Below, piece by piece: positions 9,397 through 18,932 of a stretch of 64,000 bases of DNA. The position numbers were made by a program, and so were the translations under genes. Source of the stretch: Cryoendolithus antarcticus (lineage: Eukaryota; Ascomycota; Dothideomycetes; Cladosporiales; Cladosporiaceae). The stretch spans positions 1-64,000 of the forward strand of contig NAJO01000068.1 in assembly GCA_002077065.1 (NCBI GenBank). Reading direction: 5' to 3'. A model generated the notes under the pieces. It did no database searches, was not told where the DNA came from, and was given only the letters and a program-made list of their open reading frames with translations. Positions within the stretch are counted from its first letter, which is position 1. Each line of letters opens with the position of its first letter.

Positions 9397-9894
9397 ATGT
9401 CCCTCGCCGACGGTCCGTCTTCCAATCCTCGATCATTCATGGACGCACACTCATAATCACTTCCAGCCTCATTCCCCTCCTCCGCAGCCTTCGACGCCAT
9501 CGCCTCCGCAATCTCAAGCGACGCGGACCGCAAAGACGCGATCAAGAAGGGCGGCGCGATCTTCGCCTTCACGCTGAAGAACCCCGCAGGAGAGCAGAGG
9601 GAGTGGTACATTGACCTCAAGAAGTCGGGAACGCTTGGCAAGGGCAGCGCACCAGAGGGCGAGAAGGCAGATGGTGAATTGGCATGACCATAGGAGAAGG
9701 CCGGGAAAAGTGGAAACTGACAATAAGTAGTGACGATGGTCTTGTCAGACGCCGACTTCACCAAGCTTGTCGCGGGCAAGGCGAATGCGCAGAACCTGTT
9801 CATGACTGGAAAGCTAAAGGTCAAGGGGAATGTGATGAAGGCGACCAAGCTGGACCCGATCTTGAAGAAGGCGCAGAACAAGGCGAAGTTGTAG
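9397..9894 (+). CDS. SCP2 sterol-carrier domain protein with peroxisomal signal
   Basis: Three exons reconstruct a 121-residue protein: 9397-9412, 9488-9673 and 9731-9894. The first intron starts gtccgt and ends cgcag; the second starts gtgaat, has a ctgac branch and ends tag. The protein runs MSLADAFDAIASAIS, then GGAIFAFTLKNPAG, WYIDLKKSGTLGKG, VTMVLSDADFTKLVAGK and FMTGKLKVKGN, the usual order of a single SCP2 domain, and is the usual length. It ends in AKL, a canonical PTS1 peroxisomal targeting tripeptide. It is inferred to bind lipids or acyl-CoA in peroxisomes, like yeast-type Pox18 proteins. The first splice junction is the least certain. Confidence 0.85.
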
Positions 9895-10106
9895 ATCATT
9901 GCGAGGGAGTCTATGTGTTGTAAGATCGGTCTATGCATACATCGTGGCTCAGCGGCTGTCCAGTCGCGATGCCGCTTCTCCTATTGGTACATTACTGGAC
10001 ACTCATGGTGTCAGGACGAGCTTAATGTTCGGAGGATGCACTCATCGCGTTGCGGAGCCCTGCGAGCATCAAAGGCCTTCCTTCGCAAGCATGTCTGCGC
10101 GAGCAG

Positions 10107-11277
10107 TCAGTCAAAACTCGGTGGTCCAATGACTACGAGAGACTTGCCTGTGATATGCAAGTAGAATGCAATCGCATTGAAGTTCCTCTCATATCCAGTC
10201 AATCCCCACAAATACCACCGCCACCGATTCGTCCAATTGATCAAGTCTAGATGACTGACATCGTCGAGCGTGCCCTGGTACTTGCCCCATCGCGAGCTGT
10301 CGACACTGACTAGCCCATCGTTGGCACCCTCCACCTGGTCAATGACGCGATGCGAGCTGCGAAAGACCGACGTGAAGTGAGGCGACAGCGTGGCTCCGTA
10401 CGAGAAGTACCGCACATTGGGATCGTCCGTTGTGGCCGGATTGAAGGTCTCTATCATGTACTTCTGCGTCAGTTGCTCGAAGGCTCCTGTCTGCAAGCCG
10501 AATGCTTCGAGAGCTTTGTAAAGCTTCGGGACGTTGAAGGGTTTCAGGCGGCGGAAGACGTGGTCTGCGAAGGCTGAGCCTCGATGGGGTGTGGCTATCG
10601 TCGTAAGTGACAGGACTTTCACGCCAGAGGGCTTGAGACGGGAGATCATATAGCGGGAGTCGAGACCGCTGCTGCTGTTTAGTGTCGCACTCAATGAACG
10701 CTTGAGCTTTACTGCTTACCCCTGGGCGAAAGTTAGTCGTCTGTTCCTGAAGCTCGATGTGCATCGTGACTGACCATGCTGTGTCTGCTCACTGTTAGCA
10801 ATGGTCCGGTCAAATCTGCATCCAGTGGACTCACGCAATGATGTTGACTGCTTTTCCTTGCGCCTTCTCCTCGATCCTCACAGCCAAAGCATCAGCCCTC
10901 TGCTCGATTGATCCACTAGCCGGCACGCTGGCAGTGATGACCTCGACATTCTTAGCCGCAAGGGCATCCGTGATGCCACGCCAGTACTTCAGCCCAGGCA
11001 GATTCAGTACTAACAACGGGTCCGGCACAAGATGCAGCTCTTCGAATCCGAGAAGGCCGTGTGCCAGGATGATGGGATGTTTCGGCGTCGCATACGACTC
11101 GCGAAGAGCTGCAAAGGCATTGCCGACGAGGTCAAGGTCTTTGAGGCGAGGATCATGCGATTCGTGGTCGAAGCGCGTGGTAGACGCGTGCAGCTTTGCC
11201 ACATGGCGGTCGTACAGGAGTACACATTTGGGCAAGGCGACGCGTCGACGGAGAGCCGTCCGGTGGATCAGTATCAT
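10107..11277 (-). CDS. Mitochondrial-type triacylglycerol lipase, Tgl2-like, with 2-nt exon
   Basis: Four coding exons are needed: 11277-10835, 10784-10775, 10721-10720 and 10668-10107. They give 338 residues. The N-terminus is Arg-rich (MILIHRTALRRRVALPKC), like a mitochondrial presequence. HGLLGFEEL forms the oxyanion region; the nucleophile elbow AHSMGGLDSRYM is created only by splicing; the acid is in EGANDGLVS and the His in VSHLDLINW. Introns are 50, 53 and 51 nt, each with GT...AG and a branch-like site (gctaac, gactaac, cactaaa). The third exon is just GG, flanked by cccag and gtaagc, and completes Gly-Gly after Ser-Met. Skipping it shifts the frame; retaining intron 2 meets a stop. 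Yeast Tgl2 is mitochondrial; substrate here is inferred. Confidence 0.82.
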
Positions 11278-11829
11278 CGCTGGGGAGCATAGGAGCTCAT
11301 TGTGGACGGAGGAGGTGCATTGGCATGGCGACTATACATATGTGGAACCTGGATCAAGGACCCAAACACCGAACACGCGAAGTTGTCACTTCAGCACGGA
11401 CCGCTTCGTTTCGCGGCACAATGGAGCAGACGAGAGTAAGGAACCCCATGGCTACAATAACGCATGGACATCGTCGTCGTCAACAGAACGCCTGCCTGGA
11501 CAGCGTTCTTAGCAGAGTTGCACTGTCATCGGTGTGTGGGTGCGCCTAATATGGGGGGCGTGTTCAGAACAGCTGTCTGGTCGAAACATATACACCCCCG
11601 CGCGATCGTCCTCAGCGGCGCGATTGGCGGTGTCAGCTGCGAGGACATCTTCCAGGGGCCTCCGTGATCAATGAAGATACCTGGTAGACACGGTACCACG
11701 GTAAGGCCAAGGCCGCGCAGTTGCCAGTGTCAGATGAACGCTCGATGGTTGGGACATGCTCTCGACGAACTGTACAAGCTGCGGCTTAGACTGTAATCTA
11801 GAGGGTATTTACAGTAGCTAATGCTCTGA
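11278..11829. other. Intergenic region, no gene seen
   Basis: This region lies between the 5' end of the lipase gene and the 3' end of VMA10, both on the minus strand. It should hold the lipase promoter. Open frames show nothing recognisable. Confidence 0.45.
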
Positions 11830-12730
11830 TCAAGCCACCGGCTGTGCAACCCGCTCGGGTGCTACTGGCTTAACATCGACAACTGCGTTTAGCAAGTCTT
11901 GCACAACCTACAGATCATGGTCAGTCCATGCTTTCATCATTTTCAAATCCAGTATGACCTACCTTCGGACCCGTCTTCTCCCCTATCTGCTTGATCTCCG
12001 CGAGCTTCTTCTCGGTCTCCTTATCTGCATCCTCCTCAGCCTTTTTGTTACCGCCGTTTTGCTATCCACTGTGTCAGTAGGTTTCGTGCCAGCGCAGTGT
12101 CCCGTTCAGTAATTGCGGATATGTCTGCCAAGGTGTCCAGCTCGGACGCGCGAGCGATGCGGTACTAACCTCCTTCTCGAACTTCTCAAACTCCTCCTGC
12201 TTCTGCTGTCTGTACTCCTCGATCTCCTTCTGGGCCTCTGACTTCGCGTCTTTCACTTTCTTCGTTCGGTCTGATGGGTGTCAGATGCTTTGTCGCTGTC
12301 TCGGGCACAGCTCTGGTAGCCATTGGGTCCACTCGGGTTGGGCGATGACGTACATTCTCTTGCTACGGCGAAGGTCAGTAAGAGCACGAAGGTTCAGATA
12401 GGCTTGATAGCAGTACGCTATCGCTATGACCAGTGTCCAATTCACGTACCTCTTTGAACGATCTTCTGTGCCTCTCTCTCTGCCTGATCAGGAGCTGTCA
12501 GCGGTGTCCGTATCACATGTCCGTGTCCTTCGCAGTCGACATCCGAGCTCTCCGTAGCCTTTTCGTGAGGACGTCTGGTTTGACGACAAGGACTGGCTGC
12601 AGTATGTTCGCAGCGTTGAGCGCACTAGTACATACATCGAGCAGGGTCTGGATGCCGGCTGAATTCTGGGCAGCCTGCTCGAGCTGTCAGCGAGTCTGAC
12701 AAGCAAAGGATCTGTAGTCCTCCTCACCAT
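11830..12730 (-). CDS. VMA10: V-type ATPase subunit G
   Basis: Seven exons (12730-12728, 12674-12636, 12483-12450, 12362-12354, 12270-12170, 12061-11963, 11907-11830) join to a 120-residue protein starting MAAQNSAGIQTLLDAEREA. It then reads KIVQRAREYRTKKVKDAKSE, AQKEIEEYRQQKQEEFEKFE and LAEIKQIGEKTGPKVVQDLL, the typical subunit G coiled coil and C-terminus. Subunit G is part of the peripheral stator of the proton-pumping vacuolar V1 sector. All six introns have GT...AG; phases agree throughout. Two exons are tiny: the first coding exon is the ATG alone and the fourth is 9 nt (encoding most of A-R-E-Y). The gene is divergent from PET117. Confidence 0.92.
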
Positions 12731-13125
12731 GTCTGCGCTGCGGGAGGTCAATTCAGTGAAATCGTAGGGGTAGGCCCAATGGCGAGTTCTGAACTATGGT
12801 CAGTCCAGAAGCAACATACAGCTTGAGGTGAAGCTCGATCTACATATGAAGTCCGTGCACCACCTCGCCTCTGCCTCTCATACTCTCCCTCATTCAGATC
12901 TTCGAAGTCACTGCATCCCAACACTCTGCGCATATCAGCTCATCACCACAACGACCAGCTCCAGAGTCGACAGACAGACGATCATAAACTGCCGCCTTGC
13001 CTTTGCTTCAGCGTCGTTCGACATTTGGGCTTTTCACTTCCTTGGTGGCAAGATCGCTACGGTATCCAATTCAGCACAACGGACGGAGTACACTTGGACA
13101 ACATCAAACAGCGCCAACACGGCTC
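12731..13125. promoter_or_regulatory. Shared divergent promoter region VMA10/PET117
   Basis: The 395 bases between the two divergent start codons must contain both promoters and 5' UTRs. No clear TATA box or other named element was recognised. Pairing of a V-ATPase subunit and a mitochondrial assembly factor suggests shared expression, which is inference only. Confidence 0.4.
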
Positions 13126-13428
13126 ATGTCGACGAAGGCAAAGACGGTGTTCGCCACCAGCTTTGCTGTTATGATCGGCACCATCATCGGCGTGCACTTC
13201 CAGCAGAAGTTTGACAAAGCTGTACGTATGACTTCAGATTCCGACACCATGGTCCCCCTCCGTTATGTGCATGACTGAGATCCTTCATAGGCAATGCATC
13301 AAGGCGTCATTCGAGACATGGAGCAGCAACGTGTCAAACGGGAGCGACAGGCCGACTTCGAAATGCAACGAGAACTGGAGAGCGAGTACCGCAAGGTGCA
13401 GAACGTCTCTGACACCTCGCATGCATGA
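13126..13428 (+). CDS. PET117: Cytochrome c oxidase assembly protein PET117
   Basis: Exons 13126-13221 and 13291-13428 give 77 residues: MSTKAKTVFATSFAVMIGTI, a single membrane segment (about 8-24), then HFQQKFDKAAMHQGVIRDME and a charged helix (RERQADFEMQRELESEYRKV). This is the usual Pet117 layout: short N-terminus, one inner-membrane helix, and a charged matrix-facing tail that helps respiratory complex IV assembly. The intron is 69 nt with a catgac/ctgag region near its acceptor and ends tcatag. The frame is open upstream but without an ATG until 13126. A longer C-terminal version produced by two further introns is possible (see 13443-13670). Confidence 0.85.
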
Positions 13429-13442
13429 GCGTGTTTATCTAG

Positions 13443-13670
13443 AACTTCGACAATGTCACTTGGGACATCAGACTGTCACACCGAGCTTATACAGTGGTGC
13501 CCATTGTGTCTGAGTCACCAGGCGGATTGTTCTGACGGCCACAGTTCGGCATGCCGGAAAAGGCCCATCGAATCTCGAAGGACGACCATCTGCAACCCTC
13601 GGCTCAGCGAATCGCAACGGAAGTGCACGAAGTTGCTCCATCGTCGCATTTGCAGTTCTATCGCAAGTGA
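13443..13670 (+). other. Candidate extra 3' exons of PET117 or small ORF
   Basis: Two open blocks, 13443-13496 and 13545-13670, connect in phase 0 to PET117 at 13395 if introns 13396-13442 (gtgcag...ctgac...ctag) and 13497-13544 (gtgccc...ctgac...cacag) are removed. The joined tail would replace the last 10 residues with about 59 others, including FGMPEKAHRISKDDHLQP. The last block can also be read from its own ATG at 13551 as a 39-residue ORF ending HLQFYRK. I recognise no homologue. Supporting signs are phase agreement and branch sites in both introns; against it, PET117 already ends plausibly at 13428. Confidence 0.3.
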
Positions 13671-13850
13671 CGGGAGCTCACGCCACGCTCCAGCCGCATC
13701 CTGTACGCGAAAGACTCCAGGAACGCCATCGTACGGCGCCATGCCGGAACCCGCCCATTTTGATGACCCTCGCCGCGTGTCCAATCCTTCACAAGCGATT
13801 GTACCTAGCCATTCCTGGACGCCTTGGCCATGTTGCCACTGTATTACTGC

Positions 13851-14385
13851 TCAATCGTCCGCCGCAAACATCTTAAGCTCTTCCAACGACATCTTGCCTA
13901 ATGCTTTCTCGTTCGTGGCATGCAAGAAGATCTTCGGCACGATCTTATCACCAGCCGCTTCATTTTTCCTGGCGTCGAAAGCTTCTCTCCATCTGGATCA
14001 TCTATCAGACATGCAGGATTCTAACATTCCAGCTTACAGCATACCTTGTCGCGCAAAGACACCACTTGCAACCCGCCTTCATCCCGGGGATCGGCCTCAG
14101 ATCATTGCCCTGTCTTGCGGTGAAGTCCAGGAACTCTTCAGTCACCTCGGCCGCGACCGCATGATTGCCGTAATCGCCAGCGGGCACTTCACAGTATCCT
14201 GTACGAGTGAAGCCTGTCATGGGCTGCGTGGAGTGAAGAGCCAGCGGCTTCTTGAATACATTAAGGGATTTGGACATCTTGGCGGAGGGGCTGTGTTGGT
14301 GTAGCGGGTGCTGGTCGGCGTTGTGGGCTGCTGAGACGATGGCGATGAGAGCGATCAGTATGCCGATGGCGGTGAAGAGATGCAT
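13851..14385 (-). CDS. DUF2237-family protein with signal-like N-terminus
   Basis: Exons 14385-14045 and 13992-13851, with a 52-nt intron (gtatgc...ccag), give 160 residues. From SLNVFKKPL onward the pattern matches DUF2237: DPMTGF-like QPMTGFTRTGYCEVP, HAVAAEVTEEFLDFTARQGN, then KWCLCATRWREAFDA and a C-terminal LHATNEKAL. Bacterial members are about 120 residues and of unknown function. Here a hydrophobic leader (MHLFTAIGILIALIAIVSAA) precedes a His-rich linker, so the protein may be secreted or membrane-anchored. An internal ATG (MSKSLNVFKK) could instead give a cytosolic form of family length. Cysteines at GYC and KWCLC are conserved in the family pattern. Confidence 0.78.
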
Positions 14386-15163
14386 GTACGATATACTGAC
14401 CGCATGGACTGAATGATCAGCTGTGCTTGCTCAAATGCTCAAACCTCAAGTGCCAGTCATGACGCAAGAGCGAAAGTGTGGGGTGAGCTTCATCATCGAC
14501 AATAATGTTCAATGCTCAAGGTGATTCTGGTTCCAGTAAGACCAGTAGCTGAATAGTGCACTATTTTCCAGTTCGTCGTGCATGCTCCGGTGCCAATGTT
14601 AGCATCAGAATGACTGTCTTGGTAATAAAGACTCCGCACGGTAGCGAGTCTCTGCAGACCAGTTCGGGCAACATTGAGAATCCCAGCAGCTATGTGGAAT
14701 CACAATGCCTGGTGCAATCACTACAGAGCTGACATACAGGCGCGCCTCTGTCATACAGGATGGGCCTAGTCTCGCTACCCAGCTCTGTATGGAGTACAGT
14801 ATCGAATGATGCTATTAGAACGCGTATGGCTTACACATCACAGCGAGCTGCTTATGTACCAATGAATGTAGGCGTGTAGCGATTAGAATGGCTTGAGCGA
14901 TGTGGAATCCTTAAGACCATCGGGCATTTGTAGTATAGCTTTCCCACGTCCACTTTTGAAGAAGTAGTATTGAAAGTGCAAAGGAAGTACATCGTCCGAA
15001 TTCTCGCCTACTCGACAACAACGAGAAGCTCCCCATTCAATCGATCAAGTTCTCGCTTCGCGGACAAGTCATATCTGCCTCTCGGAGAGTAGACCAGAGC
15101 TCTCCTGCTACCACATCACACGTCAGTATCATCACCGACCTTGGCCTTACTAGTAGGAGCGGC
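14386..15163. other. Divergent intergenic region, no gene seen
   Basis: This 778-base region between the DUF2237 gene and the alpha/beta hydrolase should hold both promoters. No coding, RNA or repeat feature is supported. Confidence 0.45.
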
Positions 15164-16042
15164 ATGGCACCACCCAAGACTCACCACTTCGCCACCATCG
15201 ACGATACTACAATTCATTACTTCGAGATTGGCGATCCAAGCCTGCCGACTCTGCTGCTCTTGCACGGCTTCCCATCTTCGTCGACTCAGTATCGCAACTT
15301 CGCCCCGTTGCTGGCCGACAAGTACCACATCATCGCTCCGGACTTGCCAGGCTTCGGACTGACAAAAACACCATCCGACTACGTCTTCACCTTTGACAAC
15401 CTCGCGAAGACCATCTCAGGGCTCCTCCACCTCCTCAACATCTCAAAATACGCCGTATATATCTTCGACTACGGCGCGCCGGTCGGCCTTCGTTTGGCTC
15501 TCGAGGCACCAGACAGCGTCAAAGCGATCATCAGCCAGAACGGAAATGCGTACGAGGAAGGCCTCGAGCCAGCTTTCTGGGCACCCATCAAGAAGCTATG
15601 GCGCACCGAGAACTCCCGGGAAGCCCGTGACTGGCTGAGGAACAATTACCTCACGCTCGCTGCGACGGAGATGCAGTACACCGCTGGCTTCCCGAAAGAG
15701 GATCTGAAGCTCGTCGATCGGTCCCAGTGGAATCTGGACTTCACCCAGAATCAGGAAGGCCGAGGGAATCAGGAGCGGCAGATCGATTTGTTTTATAATT
15801 ACCGCACCAATCTATCCCTGTACCCCAAAGTTCATGCTTACTTTCGCGAGAAGCAGCCGCCAGTCTTAGCGATCTGGGGCAAGGGTGACCCGATTTTCGT
15901 ACCTCCGGGGGCGGAGGCGTTCAAGAAGCATCTCAAGAATGCGCAGGTACAGTTCGTCGATGCCGGACACTTTGCGTTGGAGACGAAAGGGGGCAAGATC
16001 GCAGAGGCAGTGTTGAAGTTTTTGGGTGGCGTGAGCTTCTAG
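15164..16042 (+). CDS. Alpha/beta hydrolase, epoxide hydrolase/dehalogenase type
   Basis: A 292-residue intronless protein from the ATG at 15164. HGFP (about 34-37) supplies the oxyanion region, and the nucleophile position reads IFDYGAPVG with Asp at about 102, so this is the Asp-nucleophile branch (epoxide hydrolases, haloalkane dehalogenases) rather than a serine esterase. The later acid is in GKGDPIF (about 239-245) and the base in GHFALE (about 267-272). A cap region lies between about 130 and 215. Length fits the group. The substrate cannot be inferred. No signal peptide is seen, so a cytosolic place is likely. Confidence 0.82.
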   Translation: MAPPKTHHFATIDDTTIHYFEIGDPSLPTLLLLHGFPSSSTQYRNFAPLLADKYHIIAPDLPGFGLTKTPSDYVFTFDNLAKTISGLLHLLNISKYAVYIFDYGAPVGLRLALEAPDSVKAIISQNGNAYEEGLEPAFWAPIKKLWRTENSREARDWLRNNYLTLAATEMQYTAGFPKEDLKLVDRSQWNLDFTQNQEGRGNQERQIDLFYNYRTNLSLYPKVHAYFREKQPPVLAIWGKGDPIFVPPGAEAFKKHLKNAQVQFVDAGHFALETKGGKIAEAVLKFLGGVSF

Positions 16043-16200
16043 GTGCCGTATGCCAAGTCATCGACATAGAGGGTGTCCAATTGTATCAGCAGCCTCATCA
16101 GTATGGATGCTCAAAATTCGAGCTGAGCAGAGCTGAGAAATGTATCCTCTGAATAATGATCGTCTCCATGTGCGCCATATCCAGAAGGTACACTGGTGCC

Positions 16201-18001
16201 TCAATCGTCAAACAGCGCATGTATCTCTTCTGGTGACCCCATATTGATATCGCTCTTGGATTGTGGGACCACAACACGATGCTCGATCCTGTGACGCCCG
16301 TCCATGGACATCAGCCTGAGCTTGCCAGGTCCCATGGTCCGCTGTGTTCCGCTGCAACCGCGTTCCCGCTCATTCTCACTATTGATTAGCTTGCTCCGTA
16401 GTCGCAAGGCTTCGCCAGCGATACAGTGATGCTCAAGCTTGAATACGATTCTTGCTCGAGCTTTGTCGGTCTCGAGCGCCGCATCGACATACTGAAGCCT
16501 TTGCCAATAGGGTATGTCAGCCGCCGTCTTGACGTCAAGGCCAGACTCTTCGATCAGCATCCACTTTTCTGCGACCCTGGCAGCCCCGGAAGACTCCCAG
16601 ACGCCTTCTTGGCGGGATTGCGCTTTCAGGACTGCCAGTGCTCTGCGTCTGATCCTAGGATCTCTGCAGCGCTCGACCGTAAAGAACAGGGGCACAATGT
16701 AGCCGAGATCAAAGCTGAAGGACCCAACCGAAGTCGTCCTCGCCAGTTCGAGTAGTAGCTGCTCGCCATAGCTGACCAATGCCTCAAAGATGTCAGTGAC
16801 CCCATCCCACCTGAGCTCGGAACCTTTCCAGCCAACAGTCATGGCCGCTTCGGACAACAGATGCCAAAGCCTGAGCGTCAGTATCAATGCAGGCGATGGC
16901 TTGGAATCCATCGCCAACATGGTCTCGAAGCGAGAATCCCACTCTTCGAGACGTCGAAGCAGATGCGCTCGTTCTTTCGATTGTGTTTTATCCACAGATG
17001 CAGCGAAGACCGGATCGCTGGCGATGAATTGACATCCACGTATCAGATCCACCAATGCGGCCCGAGCGTCCTCGATAGTGTTGAAGCAATCGTACGACAA
17101 TTCCGGGTATGCACAATACACGCCCTCGTCGCCGATGGGGTATTGGGTGTTGGAGTCCGACAGACTGTCCGCCGCGACGTCGAGTCTCCGGAACAGCTGC
17201 TGCAATTCCCTGATCTCGCCGCGATGACTTCGGCGATCATCTCGTCGATTACGTTCGGAGAGGATCTTGCGTCCAGCGTCTGCGTGAATCCTGCTTGCCT
17301 CGTAGTTGCCCCACAGATTCTCGATGCATGTGAACAAAGTGGTTGCAACCAATATTCGCTCAACGTCGGTATTATCTGAGCGAGCGATCAATGTACGGAG
17401 ATCTCGAAGCCCTCGACGATACTGCATATCCGCATAATCCTGGTGACTGAGAGCTAGCTCGATATTCGACTCTGTGCATGCCTCGCGGATTTGATGTGTC
17501 GAGCTTAGAGCCAGTACTGCATGCTTGACTGCAGGTTCGACGTGATAGAGCTGTAACACCACCCGATCCCACATGCGCGCCGACATTAGGCTGTTCGTAC
17601 TGGCCACTGTTCGAATGCGAAAGAATTGGAAGAACCGACTCTCCACAACATTGTCGAATGCTGGGTCCGATACTATGGCATGGGCTAGCGACGTTGTACC
17701 GACGGTGTTGACACATCTCCCAGGTGCGCCAAACTTCGCTCTACTGGCAGCCTGGAGCTCTCTGCGAGAGAACGGCAAGCTACTGTAACCTTCACAGACT
17801 CGGCCTGTCGAGCTGCAGCGCGCGCAGCATGGCCTCTGCTCATCGCACTTTACGCGCCTGATTTTGCTGGAGTCCACGTTAATGTTTCTTCTCTCATGAT
17901 TGTGTAGAAGAGCTGTACCAGGTAAGGCAGCCACTCTTGACTCTACGCGCGATCACACGTTCCTCCGTATCTGTCGGACTTGAGGAGCTAGAAGAATGCA
18001 T
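16201..18001 (-). CDS. Zn2Cys6 fungal transcription factor
   Basis: Exons 18001-17919 and 17866-16201 (52-nt intron, gtacag...ccag) join to 582 residues. Only the spliced form has a full zinc cluster: SGCLTCKIRRVKCDEQRP, CCARC and VCEGY give the six cysteines, with the second cysteine codon split by the intron. Without this splice the first two cysteines are lost, which fixes the start at 18001 (MHSSSSSSPTDTEERV). The rest resembles the fungal-specific transcription factor domain (LYHVEPAVKHAVLALSSTHQ; HQDYADMQYRRGLRDLRTLI). Targets are unknown; the alpha/beta hydrolase lies just beyond its 3' end, convergent. Confidence 0.87.
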
Positions 18002-18932
18002 TGTTTGGTAACAGCCTTGGTCTCAGTGTGGGCGCAAACTTGCACTGTAATCCAGAAGGTGTAGTCGCGTAGTGCCGCCGCTGCTCCCGCCCAACACATG
18101 TGCCTTGCATCACACGCAGCGCTGGCACAAGAGACCGTTCCCGACCGTTTGGAAGGTCAATAGATCGGAAGTCGTGAAGTCGACAGCTTGCTGCCTATCA
18201 ACCGCATCCAATTGCGCGGTGGTGAGAGTGAGCATCGCCATGCCAGCAAACATCACACGAAATGCAACTCATAACCAACCGCAGCGCCGAACTCCGCACT
18301 GAAACACGGGCAGTGCAGGATCACTCGGTTGGAGTAATGTGTACGCCTAGCCGGGATCATGAGCTTGGGCGCGCTTATCAATGGCATATATTGCACGGTG
18401 GTGCGATGCAGGGCGGCGTAACTCGTGAAGGCGGAGTCGAGCTGAAGTGGAAGGATGCGGCTTGGCAGTAAGCTCTTTTGGTAGCGGAACGGGATACGTG
18501 GAGTGGCAAATAGCCGGGCGAGACATAGATGATGTCGGCGAACATGAACAGGTGATGGACAAGAATGGAGGGCAAGCCGTTGATTTCAGAACCCATGCAT
18601 TCGAATATCAGCCGTACAAGCGAGTAACAAAGCGATCTGCGACCTGTTGGTACGCACATGGTTGAAAACGCGCTGCCAGCGTCAGTGCAGACACCGCGCG
18701 TGTCAATGCCAGTGAAGGGCTACACTAGCACAGTGGACACATCGCCATACTGTAGCATATAACGCTCTCGCTCCGACGTGAGCAGGATGCTGTGTGGTTC
18801 ACACGCGTGATGCTGCCTCGCGGCAATGTGAAGTCTTGCCGACCTTTCTAAAAATCTGCCTGCACCATGACCGTATGAAGAGATGCTCGAGTACGTTACT
18901 CATTGCCTTCCCGAATGCGTAGGCTAGAAAGA
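18002..18932. other. Intergenic region, no gene seen
   Basis: This 930-base region lies between the Zn2Cys6 gene's 5' end and the 3' end of DUS3. It probably contains the regulator's promoter. Short frames on both strands look non-coding. Confidence 0.45.

Noticed and set aside
10669..10774. A single 106-nt lipase intron instead of two introns and a 2-nt exon
   Set aside because: It would join ATG to CGG TCT, shift the frame and destroy the nucleophile elbow.
17043..17363. Cysteine-rich minus-strand frame inside the Zn2Cys6 gene
   Set aside because: It is a shadow of the regulator in another frame; cysteine spacing matches no domain.
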